A DNA stretch of 64,000 nucleotides, from assembly GCF_029960785.1 (NCBI RefSeq), contig NZ_JASBQE010000025.1, positions 1 to 64,000 on the forward strand, given 5' to 3'. The translations under genes were made by a program, and so were the position numbers. A model generated the notes under the pieces. The model did not search any database. It saw nothing but the letters and a program-made list of their open reading frames with translations, and was not told the origin of the DNA. Source of the DNA: Polyangium sp. 15x6 (GTDB lineage Bacteria > Myxococcota_A > Polyangia > Polyangiales > Polyangiaceae). Shown one piece after another: positions 17,429 through 25,867 of this stretch. Each line of letters begins with the position of its first letter. Position 1 is the first letter of the stretch.

Positions 17429-17504
17429 CGCGGATCGAGCTTCCGTCGAAGGAGCGAGGTTGGTCAAGCCACGGGGATGGAAATCGAGAGCGCACTGCCG
17501 CATC

Positions 17505-18074
17505 ATGCGGCGCATGCATCGAGCGCTTCTTTTGCTTGTGGGGTGTCTGCTTTTCGGGGGCTGCGGTAGCGAGATCGTGGGGGCCGAAAACGGAAGCGGG
17601 GGCGGCGGCGGAAGCGGAGGCGCTGGCGGGAGCGGAAGCGGCGGCGGCGGGAGCGGAAGCGGCGGCGGAATGTGCGTGCCGGGGCCGGAGGAGCCTTCGC
17701 CCGTGCAGCCGAGCTGCGCGGACATCGCGGGGCTCGCGCTCGGGCAGGCCACGGTGAAGGACGCGGACGGCGACGGCCTCGTGAAGGCGGGCGAAGCGGC
17801 GACAATCTCGACGAGCCTCATCGAGACCGCCGGCAAGAGCTTTTTCGGTTATCCGGGCGTGGTCTTCACCAGCACGACCCCCGGCGTCGAGGTCGGTGAC
17901 GCATTCTGGTTTTATGGCATCTTCGCCTGCGACGCGATGTCCGCGGATGGGTACGTGAAGATCGGGGGCGACGTCGCGCCGGGGACGGTCGTCACGGTCA
18001 CGGCGCGCGTGGGCATCCTGCACGAGGATTGCCCGGACGCGTATGCCATCCAGATGCCGATCGAGGTGCACTGA
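17505..18074 (+). CDS. Gly/Ser-rich lipoprotein
   Basis: A 189-residue lipoprotein. A signal of about 18 residues ends in a GGC lipobox; then a 35-residue Gly/Ser repeat linker (GSGGGGGSGG type), a hallmark of Sorangium/Polyangium surface lipoproteins; then a C-terminal domain of about 120 residues containing DADGDGLVKAGE (calcium-loop-like) and beta-strands resembling an immunoglobulin- or invasin-like fold. The function is unknown. Its TGA overlaps the ATG of the next gene by one base (TGATG). Confidence 0.7.
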   Translation: MRRMHRALLLLVGCLLFGGCGSEIVGAENGSGGGGGSGGAGGSGSGGGGSGSGGGMCVPGPEEPSPVQPSCADIAGLALGQATVKDADGDGLVKAGEAATISTSLIETAGKSFFGYPGVVFTSTTPGVEVGDAFWFYGIFACDAMSADGYVKIGGDVAPGTVVTVTARVGILHEDCPDAYAIQMPIEVH

Positions 18075-18586
18075 TGTCGCGGTCCTCGCCGGGAATCGCC
18101 ATCATGATCACCGTGATCGGCAGCATTCTCCTCGTATTGCCGTGGGTCCTCCGGAGCCAGGCAGAGGCGCGGGCGGAGCGGCTCGCGCGCATGCGTACGT
18201 TCTCCGAAGCGACGTGCACGCTCGAGGACATCGTCTGGGGCGATCCGAATCCGAAGTCCGGGAAGACGCGGGTCTCGGTCGACTATCGGGTGCACGTCCC
18301 GGGGCAAGCCGGGACGTTCGTGGCGAGCGGGTTCTCCTGGGAAGGGATGGAGGTCGACAACGCCGTGGCGGCGGCGAAGAAGCTCGAACTGCTCCCGGGC
18401 AAGCGGGTGCCATGCTGGTACGATCCAGCCGAGCCGACGGACGCCTTGCTCGTCCAAGCGCGGGCCGAGAGGCCGCCGTCGGTGAGCCTCGGGCTCATGC
18501 TGGGGCTCTCGGCCGTGGGGCTCCTGTTCGCCGGGGCTGGGATCGGGACGTTGCGCACGAAAAAACGCGGCGCGGGCGACGGTTGA
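18074..18586 (+). CDS. DUF3592-type membrane protein
   Basis: A 170-residue protein. Hydrophobic segments at about 8-26 (IAIMITVIGSILLVLPWVL) and 138-158 (LGLMLGLSAVGLLFAGAGI) flank a soluble domain with a TCTLEDIVWGD..GKTRVSVDYRVHV pattern and a closing VPCWYDPAEPTDALL motif. This arrangement, two membrane helices around a beta domain ending in C-x-YDP, is typical of the DUF3592 family, whose role is unknown. It is translationally coupled to the upstream lipoprotein gene. Confidence 0.75.
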   Translation: MSRSSPGIAIMITVIGSILLVLPWVLRSQAEARAERLARMRTFSEATCTLEDIVWGDPNPKSGKTRVSVDYRVHVPGQAGTFVASGFSWEGMEVDNAVAAAKKLELLPGKRVPCWYDPAEPTDALLVQARAERPPSVSLGLMLGLSAVGLLFAGAGIGTLRTKKRGAGDG

Positions 18587-18600
18587 GAGGGGTTTCTCAG

Positions 18601-18639
18601 CCCCCGGAAGCCGTCCGCAGCCCCTCCGGGGGGGTTTTT
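18601..18639 (+). terminator. Likely rho-independent terminator
   Basis: CCCCCGGA (18601-18608) pairs with TCCGGGGG (18625-18632) around a 16-base loop and is followed by GG and five T residues (18635-18639). It lies 15 bases after the DUF3592 gene stop, in the gap before the convergent lipoprotein gene. Confidence 0.7.
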
Positions 18640-18718
18640 CAGCCTCCGGCGGGTCCTGCCGGGGCCGGTTCGGGCTTCTTCTTAGCGGATCACGCTGTAC
18701 AAGGAGGGGAGCTGCGCC

Positions 18719-19606
18719 TCAGCCGGGCGGGGGCTGGCGATCGAAGGAGCGCAGCTTCCTGTTCTCGAACTTCGTGCTGTCGGCGAACGTCACCGTCGGC
18801 ACCGTGCCCGCCACGATCTTGGCCTCGGGCGGGACCTTGAAGTCCTCGACGTCGAGCGTGAAATCTCGGGTTTCGCCCGGCTTGAGGCCCACATCGTCGA
18901 GGCCCGCCGATATGAAGTCGAGTTTGCGCTTGTTCTTGTCGTCCCAGTAAAAGAGCATGACCTCGCACCGCTTCACCTCTTTATCGGACTCGTTCTTGAG
19001 CCGCACCTTGAACGAATCGAGGGCGTAGACGTCGACCGTGACCTTCTCGCCCGTGTGCGCTTTGAGCTCGTCCGCGGGCACGCCGCCCTTGGGGCGCGAG
19101 GGCGAGTTGGGGACGAGGTCGTCGTTGTACCAGTTCGAGCCGTCGTCGAAGTCGATGCGCGAGAGCTCGACCTCGTAGGTCGTGGCTTCCTTGTTGATCT
19201 CCTTCTTCTTGCGGCCGAGCGGCACTTCGGCCGTATCGCCGTCCTTCAGGTCCCTTATGATCGAGTGCGGATAGCGGTCGAGGTGCTTGCCATCCTTGTC
19301 GTAGTAGAAGATCCAGGTCTGGGCGCTCTTCATCCGCTTGCCGGACTTGTTCGTGATGGCGAAAACGGGCATGGAGTCGTCGCCGGTTCCCTCCATCTTC
19401 ACGAACTTCGTCTCGACCTTGCGGCCGGCTTCGTCATCGATGGGATCCTTCTTGTGCACGAACTTCGGCGTCCCCGTCGGCCCCGCCGTCTTCGTGCTGG
19501 GCGCCGCCGCTGCCGAGTTGCTCGCGGCCGCGCCGCCCTCGGACTTTTCTCCCTGACAGGCAACGAGCGACAGCCCGAGCCCGAGAACCCCGATCATCCG
19601 ATGCAT
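18719..19606 (-). CDS. Putative lipoprotein of unknown function
   Basis: A 295-residue protein with a short signal ending in a LVAC lipobox (Cys near residue 17), an Ala/Ser-rich linker, and a globular region that appears to contain two related beta-sandwich halves. Each half has a pattern of conserved residues around a FYYDKDGKHLD or FYWDDKNKRKLD segment (near 100 and 225), suggesting an internal duplication. Each half resembles FxLyD-like or CARDB-like domains that sit on the outside of the cell, but no family is certain. It stands alone. Confidence 0.6.
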   Translation of the reverse strand: MHRMIGVLGLGLSLVACQGEKSEGGAAASNSAAAAPSTKTAGPTGTPKFVHKKDPIDDEAGRKVETKFVKMEGTGDDSMPVFAITNKSGKRMKSAQTWIFYYDKDGKHLDRYPHSIIRDLKDGDTAEVPLGRKKKEINKEATTYEVELSRIDFDDGSNWYNDDLVPNSPSRPKGGVPADELKAHTGEKVTVDVYALDSFKVRLKNESDKEVKRCEVMLFYWDDKNKRKLDFISAGLDDVGLKPGETRDFTLDVEDFKVPPEAKIVAGTVPTVTFADSTKFENRKLRSFDRQPPPG

Positions 19607-19695
19607 GAAACCTCCGTGCGCGCCCGAACCGAGCGGGCGGACGCCTCATACACCGGATTCCCGAGGTCCGGCAAGCCCACGACAGACGCGCAAGA

Positions 19696-20613
19696 TCAGC
19701 CGCGCTTCTGCGTCTTGGAGGGACCCGTCGCGTAGCGAACGTGGCTCACCAGCGCGCGGAGCTTCGGCGCCAGGTTTCTTCGATCAGGAAAATACAGATA
19801 GAACCCGGCAAACGGCGGGCAGTAGCGTTCCAGGAGCGGCAAAAGCTCGCCGCGCTGGATATAGGGCCGAAACGTCTCCTCCATGCCGAACGTGAGCCCG
19901 CCGCCGGCAACGGCCGTGCGAATCATCACCCACATGTCGTTCGTCGTGACGCGCGGATTCACCGCCACGTCGAACGCCCGCCCGTCTTCTTCGAACTCCC
20001 AGCGATAAGGCTCGACGCGCGGCGAGGGGCGCCAGCCGATGCAGCAGTGCCGAGACAACTCGGTCGGGTGTTTCGGCGCGCGATGGCGCGCGAGGTAGGA
20101 GGGCGCCCCCACGACGAGCTGGCGCTGATGGTCTGAAACCGGCACGGCGATCATGTCGTGCTCGATGACTTCTCCGAGGCGAACGCCTGCGTCGTAGCCC
20201 TCCGCCACGATGTCGAACTCCTCGTCCGTGATGGTGATGTCGAGCTGAATGCCGGGATGGCTCTCGACGAAGCTCGCAAGCAGGGCACCCGAGATGAAGC
20301 GCTCTGCGATAGAGGACACCGCGAGCCGCAGAAGGCCCGAAGGGGCAGCGTCGCGATCGCGCGTGGCATCGAGCGCGAGGCCGACTTCGCTGACGGCGGG
20401 CGCGACCCGCCGGTAGAGCTCTTCGCCGGCCTCCGTGAGGCTCACGCTGCGCGTCGTGCGCTGGACCAATGCGATACCGAGGCGGTCTTCCATCCGCCGG
20501 ATCGCCTGGCTGACGGCGGAGCGGGTGACGCCAAGGTGCCGAGAGGCGGTGGTGAAGCTCTTCGCCTCGGCGACTGCCAGGAACACCGCGACACCATTCA
20601 AATCGACGGCCAT
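19696..20613 (-). CDS. LysR-family transcriptional regulator
   Basis: A 305-residue LysR-type regulator. A winged helix-turn-helix occupies residues 1-60 (FLAVAEAKSFTTASRHLGVTRSAVSQAIRRMEDRLG is the expected pattern), followed by a linker helix and a two-lobed effector domain from about 90. It is divergent from an aldo/keto reductase gene with a 115-bp gap holding an inverted repeat. By the usual logic of the family it should control that reductase and itself in response to a small ligand. The start ATG is the first residue of a typical LysR N-terminus. Confidence 0.92.
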   Translation of the reverse strand: MAVDLNGVAVFLAVAEAKSFTTASRHLGVTRSAVSQAIRRMEDRLGIALVQRTTRSVSLTEAGEELYRRVAPAVSEVGLALDATRDRDAAPSGLLRLAVSSIAERFISGALLASFVESHPGIQLDITITDEEFDIVAEGYDAGVRLGEVIEHDMIAVPVSDHQRQLVVGAPSYLARHRAPKHPTELSRHCCIGWRPSPRVEPYRWEFEEDGRAFDVAVNPRVTTNDMWVMIRTAVAGGGLTFGMEETFRPYIQRGELLPLLERYCPPFAGFYLYFPDRRNLAPKLRALVSHVRYATGPSKTQKRG

Positions 20614-20618
20614 TGGTT

Positions 20619-20659
20619 AGAGGAACTTACCGGGGCGTCCAGAACGCGGCAAGTTCTCT
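20619..20659. promoter_or_regulatory. Candidate LysR operator in the divergent promoter
   Basis: An imperfect inverted repeat: AGAGGAACTTACCG (20619-20632) mirrors CGGCAAGTTCTCT (20647-20659) around a centre near 20639. A third AACTTG half-site lies at about 20678. It sits between the divergent LysR regulator and the aldo/keto reductase genes, where LysR proteins normally bind. Confidence 0.5.
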
Positions 20660-20728
20660 TTCCGGCGCGCGTGATCCAACTTGTTCGCACACAGGGCGGG
20701 GCGACCCCGCTCATCGGAGGACCACACG

Positions 20729-21790
20729 ATGACTTCGCTCGATCAATACCGCCTGCTGGGCCGCTCCGGGTTGCGCGTCTCACCGCTCGCATTGGGAACC
20801 ATGACATTCGGTCAGGACTGGGGCTGGGGCGCGGACGCGACGGAGTCGCGCCGCATCTTCGACCTCTACGTCGACCGCGGCGGCAACTTCGTGGACACCG
20901 CCGTAAACTACACGGACGGCGCCTCCGAGCGCCTGCTCGGCGAGTTCCTGCGCGACAAGCGCGAGCGCGTGGTGCTCGCCACCAAGTTCACGATGGCGCG
21001 CGAACCGGGCAACCCCAACTCGGGCGGTAACCATCGGCTCAACATGCAGCGCTCGGTGGAGCAGAGCCTGCAAAAGCTCGGCACCGACCGCATCGATCTC
21101 TTCTATTTGCATTCCTGGGACTTCACCACCCAGCCGGAAGAAGTGATGCGCGGACTCGACGATCTCGTGCGGGCGGGCAAGATCGTCTACGCCGGCATCT
21201 GCAACACGCCCGCCTGGCGCATCGCGCAGATGCAGACGCTCGCGGATCGGTTCGGCTGGGCGCCCTTCGTCGCGCTCCAGATCGAATACAGCCTCGTCGA
21301 GCGCACGGTGGAGCACGAGCTCATTCCGATGGCCGCGGCGCTGGGCATGGGCGTGCTGCCGTGGTCGCCGCTCGGCGGTGGCGTGCTCACGGGCAAGTAC
21401 ACGCGTGCGGACGTCGCGGACTCGCGCGAAGCGGGGGTGGCGGCGACGCGCAAAGGCGTCATGGCTTCCGCGGGTCAGCTGAGCGATCGTGCGCTGGGCA
21501 TCGCCGACGTCGTGCGCTCGGTGGCGCAGGAGATCGGCGCAACAGCTTCGCAGGTGGCGCTCGCATGGACGCTCTCGAACCCGGTAGTGACCGCGCCGGT
21601 GATGGGTGCGCGCACGCTCGCGCAGGCAGAGGACAATCTTGGCGCGCTCGGCGTGGTGCTCTCCGACGAGCAGCGCGCGCGGCTCGACGCGGCGAGCGCA
21701 CCCGAGCCTATCTTTCCCGCCCGTTTCATCGCGCGGCCGCTGGTCCAGCAACTCATCTTCGGCGGTTCGAACGTCGCGCGCCGCATCTGA
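20729..21790 (+). CDS. Aldo/keto reductase, divergent from LysR regulator
   Basis: A 353-residue reductase of the AKR family related to the YajO/Tas-type group. Active-site residues: Asp and Tyr in FVDTAVNYTDG near residues 50-60, Lys in ATKFTM near 85, and His in FYLHSWD near 126. The cofactor-binding SxxxxGxRTxxQ-like segment reads VMGARTLAQAEDN. The ATG at 20729 follows CGGAGG at 20715-20720. It is divergently transcribed from a LysR regulator that probably controls it. A palindromic repeat follows the gene. Confidence 0.9.
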   Translation: MTSLDQYRLLGRSGLRVSPLALGTMTFGQDWGWGADATESRRIFDLYVDRGGNFVDTAVNYTDGASERLLGEFLRDKRERVVLATKFTMAREPGNPNSGGNHRLNMQRSVEQSLQKLGTDRIDLFYLHSWDFTTQPEEVMRGLDDLVRAGKIVYAGICNTPAWRIAQMQTLADRFGWAPFVALQIEYSLVERTVEHELIPMAAALGMGVLPWSPLGGGVLTGKYTRADVADSREAGVAATRKGVMASAGQLSDRALGIADVVRSVAQEIGATASQVALAWTLSNPVVTAPVMGARTLAQAEDNLGALGVVLSDEQRARLDAASAPEPIFPARFIARPLVQQLIFGGSNVARRI

Positions 21791-21851
21791 TACGACACGT
21801 CCGAGGGGGTTCTCTGCCCCCCGGCGCTTGCCATTGGTTTCATCTGGGAGC

Positions 21852-22160
21852 CGTTTCGCTGGGACGTTGCCCCAGGCCCCACCGGGGCTATCCGCCCCTG
21901 GACCCGGACCAGCGCAAGCGCTGGACCTTTGGTCGATGAACTGCGCGATGCGCAGTTCATCGAACAGGCCGAGGCAAGACTGGCGAGCAACGCTGCCCAT
22001 CAAGACAGCCGCGCTGCCCATTCGACTGGCAATACGGTCCAACTGGCCCGTTGGAAGAACTGCGCGGAGCGCAGTTCTTCCACCTTCGGTCCAGGCCGTG
22101 CCTGGTCCGGGTCGAGGGGCGGATAGCCCCCGCGGGGTCCGGGGCAGCGCCCCGGCGCGG
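21852..22160. repeat. Composite palindromic repeat, copy D (inverted orientation)
   Basis: Same element as at 4110 and 9438 but reversed. The TCGATGAACTGCGC hairpin comes first (21933-21946, complement 21950-21963) and the TGGAAGAACTGCGC hairpin second (22052-22065, complement 22069-22082). The small flanking hairpins match the other copies after inversion. It fills the gap between the convergent aldo/keto reductase and histidine kinase genes. Confidence 0.85.
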
Positions 22161-22196
22161 CGGCCTCGGGCGAGAGTTTTTCAGCCTCGGCTCGCC

Positions 22197-24296
22197 CTAT
22201 GCCGCCTGCGCAGATTGCTCCGCCGGAAACCACAGCCGGAAGAGCGAGCCCTGGCCCGGCGTGCTTTCTACGGCGATGGTGCCGCCGTGCGCCTCCATCA
22301 GCCCCTTGGCGATGTAGAGGCCCAGGCCGAGCCCCGTGTTCTTCTCGCGCGCCCGCGGGGCCTGAAAGAAGCGATCGAATAGCCTGCCCAGATCCGCCGC
22401 CGAGATGCCCGCGCCGTGATCCTCGACCGTCAGCGCCGCGCCTCCCGCCTCCGGACGGATGGTCACCAGGATCGGCGAGCCCGCACGGGAGTACTTGGCG
22501 GCGTTATCGAGCAGGTTCGTGAGGATCTGCGCCAGCCGGGCCGGATCGACGAAGACCTCGGGCACAGGGCCCTCCACATGGAGGGTCACCGGGTGCTGTC
22601 CGAGGGTCGGCTCGATTTCGGCGAGCAGCGAGCGCGTTGCCTCCTCCAGCGATACGGGCACGCGATCGAGCGATAGGCGCCCGAGCTCGATGCGGGAGAC
22701 GTCGAGCAGGTCCTGCGTCATGCGCGAGATTCGGCAGCCGAGTCGGCGCAAGCGTTGGAGTTGCTGCACCGGCACCACGACCGAATCACCCTCGGGTTTT
22801 GCGAGCAGCTTGTCCAAAATCAACATCATGGCCGCGACGGGGTTGCGGAGATCATGAGCGATGACGGCCGCGAAATCGTCTCGCAGGCGGTCCATCTCGC
22901 GGTGGGCCTCCTGCGTGCTCTCGACTTGCTGGGCGTAGGCGATGGCCAGCGCTGATTGCGCGGCGAAGAGCCGGACCAGACGCTCGTCCTCCTCCGTGAA
23001 CTCGGCTCCACCGTCCTTGTCGCAAAGGTAGAAATTCCCGAATACCTTCTGCCCGATGAGCAGCGGGACGCCCAGGAAGGACGTCATCGCGGGGTGGTGC
23101 GCGGGAAAGCCGACCGATCGCGGATCGGCGTGGATGTTCGCGACCCGGCTGGGCTGCGGGTCGTGGATGAGCGCGCCCAAGAGCCCTCGGCCCTGTGGTA
23201 AGTGGCCGATGTCGCGGACGACCTTTTCGGAGACGCCTATGTAGATGAAGTCGGAAAGGCCGGTGCCCTCGGCGTCGAGCACACCCAGGGCGCCATAACG
23301 GGCCCGGGTCAGCTCGCAGGCCTGCTCCACCAGGCGGCGCAGCAGCTCGTGCAGGGGCATGGCGGCCTCGATGGCCATGGCCACGTCGCGGAGCAAGCGC
23401 AGCCTTCGGGCCTCGCGGCGCTCGGCGTCGCGCTGCCGGGCTTGCCGCAGCCCGAGAGCACAGGCGCCCGCGACGCCCCGGAGCAGGCGGCGCTCGAGCC
23501 GGCTGAGCTTCCCCGGTTGCCGCCGCGCAAGCGCTAGCACCCCGACAAGCTCGCCCCCTGCGCTCAGGGGGAACGCCACCACCGCGTGGAGCCCCAGCTC
23601 GAGCAGGCGCAGGGTGCCGCGGAAGGCGCCCTGCGGCAGCTCCTCGATGCGCGCGATCTCCTGGATGTCGCCGGTCTCGGCTGCCAGCGCTGCGACAGTG
23701 TTCGCCAAATTCGTATTCAAAACTTGCGCGAATGCCTCGGGAACCCCGACCGAGGCGACCAGCCTGAGACGTTCACTGCCCTCGGTGGCGATGAGAAACA
23801 CCGCGTCGGCGCGAATGGCGGTGGTCACCTCGTCGAGCAGTCCATGGGCCAGGGTCGAGGGCTCGTCCGTGCTGAGAAGCGCGGCGCCGACGCTGGCCAC
23901 GAGGTCGGCGAGCCGGATCGCGAAGGGCTCGTCGGCGACGTTTTCGAACGCGAGCAGCGCCTCGCCAGCCGACGCGCGGCAGCGCACCAGGAGCAGGAGG
24001 CGGCGGGCGGTCTGTTGATCGTACCAGACCTCCTCGTCGCTGAAGGACTCGCCGCGAAGGGCGCGCCGCCACGGCAACTCTTTCTCGGCAAGGACCGCCT
24101 GGTTGCCGAGCCGCGATATCTCGAAGCGCTCCGACATCCGTTCCGGGGTCGGTGACTCCATCTCCAGGAGCTCGCTCAAGGACGCGCTCGCCAAGACCTC
24201 ACCCGTGCTGGTCAGCCTCATCACTGGCCAGGGGAGCAAGGACTCCACGATCATGCAGAAGGTATTGGTACGCCCGAGGGCAACCGTCGAGGTCAC
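22197..24296 (-). CDS. Soluble sensor histidine kinase with GAF domains
   Basis: A 699-residue kinase without membrane segments. Approximate layout: N-terminal PAS-like region 15-120, GAF domain 140-285, second GAF 310-460, HisKA with phospho-acceptor His481 (AHDLRNP), and HATPase with N box (TNLLDNAAKYS), G1 (DHGAGIS) and G2 (GLGLGLYIAKGL). The second GAF (GLLGALIHDP.., then GFPAHHPAM.SFLGVPL) closely resembles the first GAF of mycobacterial DevS/DosT, where a His in this area binds haem; that ligand role is inferred here (His400 or His401). A GTG at 24296 is used; the ATG at 24254 is an alternative. No response regulator lies next to it. Confidence 0.88.
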   Translation of the reverse strand: MTSTVALGRTNTFCMIVESLLPWPVMRLTSTGEVLASASLSELLEMESPTPERMSERFEISRLGNQAVLAEKELPWRRALRGESFSDEEVWYDQQTARRLLLLVRCRASAGEALLAFENVADEPFAIRLADLVASVGAALLSTDEPSTLAHGLLDEVTTAIRADAVFLIATEGSERLRLVASVGVPEAFAQVLNTNLANTVAALAAETGDIQEIARIEELPQGAFRGTLRLLELGLHAVVAFPLSAGGELVGVLALARRQPGKLSRLERRLLRGVAGACALGLRQARQRDAERREARRLRLLRDVAMAIEAAMPLHELLRRLVEQACELTRARYGALGVLDAEGTGLSDFIYIGVSEKVVRDIGHLPQGRGLLGALIHDPQPSRVANIHADPRSVGFPAHHPAMTSFLGVPLLIGQKVFGNFYLCDKDGGAEFTEEDERLVRLFAAQSALAIAYAQQVESTQEAHREMDRLRDDFAAVIAHDLRNPVAAMMLILDKLLAKPEGDSVVVPVQQLQRLRRLGCRISRMTQDLLDVSRIELGRLSLDRVPVSLEEATRSLLAEIEPTLGQHPVTLHVEGPVPEVFVDPARLAQILTNLLDNAAKYSRAGSPILVTIRPEAGGAALTVEDHGAGISAADLGRLFDRFFQAPRAREKNTGLGLGLYIAKGLMEAHGGTIAVESTPGQGSLFRLWFPAEQSAQAA

Positions 24297-24599
24297 CCCG
24301 GCTGCAAGCGATTGAGCGCATCGAGATCGATAACGCGAGGTCGAGCGGCGGCTCCACTGGGTCGCGCTCGGCAGAAATTTTCGTCGGCTCGGACGAAGCT
24401 CGCCAGGCCGCGTTGGTCATTCTTATCCTCGTCTGTCGGTCGCGTGAGCGGTGCAACCAGGACATCACAGAAGCGGCTGCCCCCCTCCTGCGCAGGTCTG
24501 CGGCGTGTCGTACGGTGGTTGAGGGTCCAGATCCGGGGACATTCGATAGCTTGATGGCGCTTCGCTCGTCCTTGCCCCTCGCTTGGGCCTTGCGACGGC
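24297..24599. other. Intergenic region without recognised feature
   Basis: About 300 bp between two minus-strand genes. Short open frames exist on both strands, but none has a plausible start, ribosome site or recognisable domain. No hairpin terminator, repeat or tRNA is visible. Base composition is slightly less GC-rich than the flanking genes, so it could be decayed coding sequence. Confidence 0.5.
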
Positions 24600-25706
24600 C
24601 TATTCCCCCAGGCTCCACCGTGCCTGGCGCAATACGGCGAAAGGACGGTCCGCGGGTTTCTCGTACCACACGGTCAGCAAACGGCCGTCCCCCAGCTCCA
24701 CGGTGGACGGGTAGCCCAGGTCGCCGCTCGTACCGTCATCACTCAGCGTCATGGGGGTCGACCAGGTCCGACCGCCGTCGCCGCTGACGCGGGCATGATT
24801 GCCATACGGTTGGCGCCGGTATCCGTAGGTCATCACCAACCGGCCGTCCCCCCGACGCATCAGGTGCGACGGTAATCCCCACACGCCGATCGACCGCGGC
24901 GCGATCCACGTCCGCCCCCCGTCCTCCGATTCGGACTGGATGATTTCGCCGGCGTACGGCCGGCCATGGTTCCGGATGTGCAGCACGAGCCGGCCGCCCC
25001 CGGCGTCCACGAGGTGCGGTTCGTGGTAATCGCCTGCCTCGTGGCCGTCCGCGTACGGGACCGCGCCGACGATGTGCCAAGTCCTGCCGTCATCCGTCGA
25101 TTCCGCCACGGCGATGTCGCCCTTACCATGCGGAGCTCCGTTTTCCCATTTCTCGGGCGGCTGCATTCGGTTGCCGGCGTATAACAGCCGAGCGCTCGTG
25201 GTCTCGATGGGACCGTGAGGGCTGTTCACCGGGGTCGTGTACCGCTCGGACCAGGTGCGACCGTCGTCTTCAGACCGGATCATCCACGTGCCCATTTCAC
25301 GGCGCACGGCATGGCTCGTGACGACCCGCTCCCGTTCCAGCTGCCACCGCGCCTGATCGGCCGGAGTCAGCCAGTCCGTGATTCCCATCTCCTGGCGGTG
25401 AAGCTGCTCCATCCACGAAAGCGACGTGAACCAGGTGACGAGGGTCGTTCCGGACCGGGTCTGGAGCACCCCGGCGTCGCGGTCGTCGAGCGGTCCATCG
25501 AGCAGGATCTGTGCGGCCGACCATGTGTCACCATCGTCGCGGCTGCTGATCATGTGGACCTGACCGAAGGGACAGACGTGTCGTTCGCGCCCCGCCGATG
25601 ACACGACCAGGAGCTCGCCGTCGCGCTTCCGCGCCACCGTAGGCCACCCGTGGTAGGACGGGTGCGAGCTGATGACGTTCACGTCGAGAATGATTGCTTC
25701 CAGCAT
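24600..25706 (-). CDS. Sialidase-like protein with Asp-box repeats
   Basis: A 368-residue six-bladed beta-propeller candidate. Five Asp-boxes (S-x-D-x-G-x-T-W) can be read: SRDDGDTW, SEDDGRTW, STDDGRTW, SEDGGRTW and SGDGGRTW, at intervals fitting the blades of exo-sialidase (GH33-like) or related BNR-repeat proteins. No signal peptide is seen, so it may be cytoplasmic or exported by another route. The complete set of sialidase arginines cannot be confirmed by eye, so another propeller hydrolase is possible. It is divergent from a secreted beta-helix protein. Confidence 0.78.
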   Translation of the reverse strand: MLEAIILDVNVISSHPSYHGWPTVARKRDGELLVVSSAGRERHVCPFGQVHMISSRDDGDTWSAAQILLDGPLDDRDAGVLQTRSGTTLVTWFTSLSWMEQLHRQEMGITDWLTPADQARWQLERERVVTSHAVRREMGTWMIRSEDDGRTWSERYTTPVNSPHGPIETTSARLLYAGNRMQPPEKWENGAPHGKGDIAVAESTDDGRTWHIVGAVPYADGHEAGDYHEPHLVDAGGGRLVLHIRNHGRPYAGEIIQSESEDGGRTWIAPRSIGVWGLPSHLMRRGDGRLVMTYGYRRQPYGNHARVSGDGGRTWSTPMTLSDDGTSGDLGYPSTVELGDGRLLTVWYEKPADRPFAVLRQARWSLGE

Positions 25707-25867
25707 GACTTCGACCCGAAGATCGAATAAGTAACGGGCCCTCGAATCGTCACCCCCGCCATCCCCTACGCCGTCCCCCTACCAAAAAACATTGCCCCTT
25801 GTCGGCTTGCCAGCCACGACGTCCGATCCTCATGGTCGGCTGGGGCACCTTGCGAAGGGGGCACATC

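Noticed and set aside
17590-17670. Short GGCGGAAGC-type repeats as a minisatellite
   Set aside because: They encode the Gly/Ser linker of a lipoprotein in frame, which explains the repetition.
4120-22170. Recurring peptide with VRVQGRIAPGG and NAPARRP motifs in several open frames
   Set aside because: It is the translation of the palindromic repeat arms. It appears on both strands without starts or ribosome sites, so it is not a protein family.
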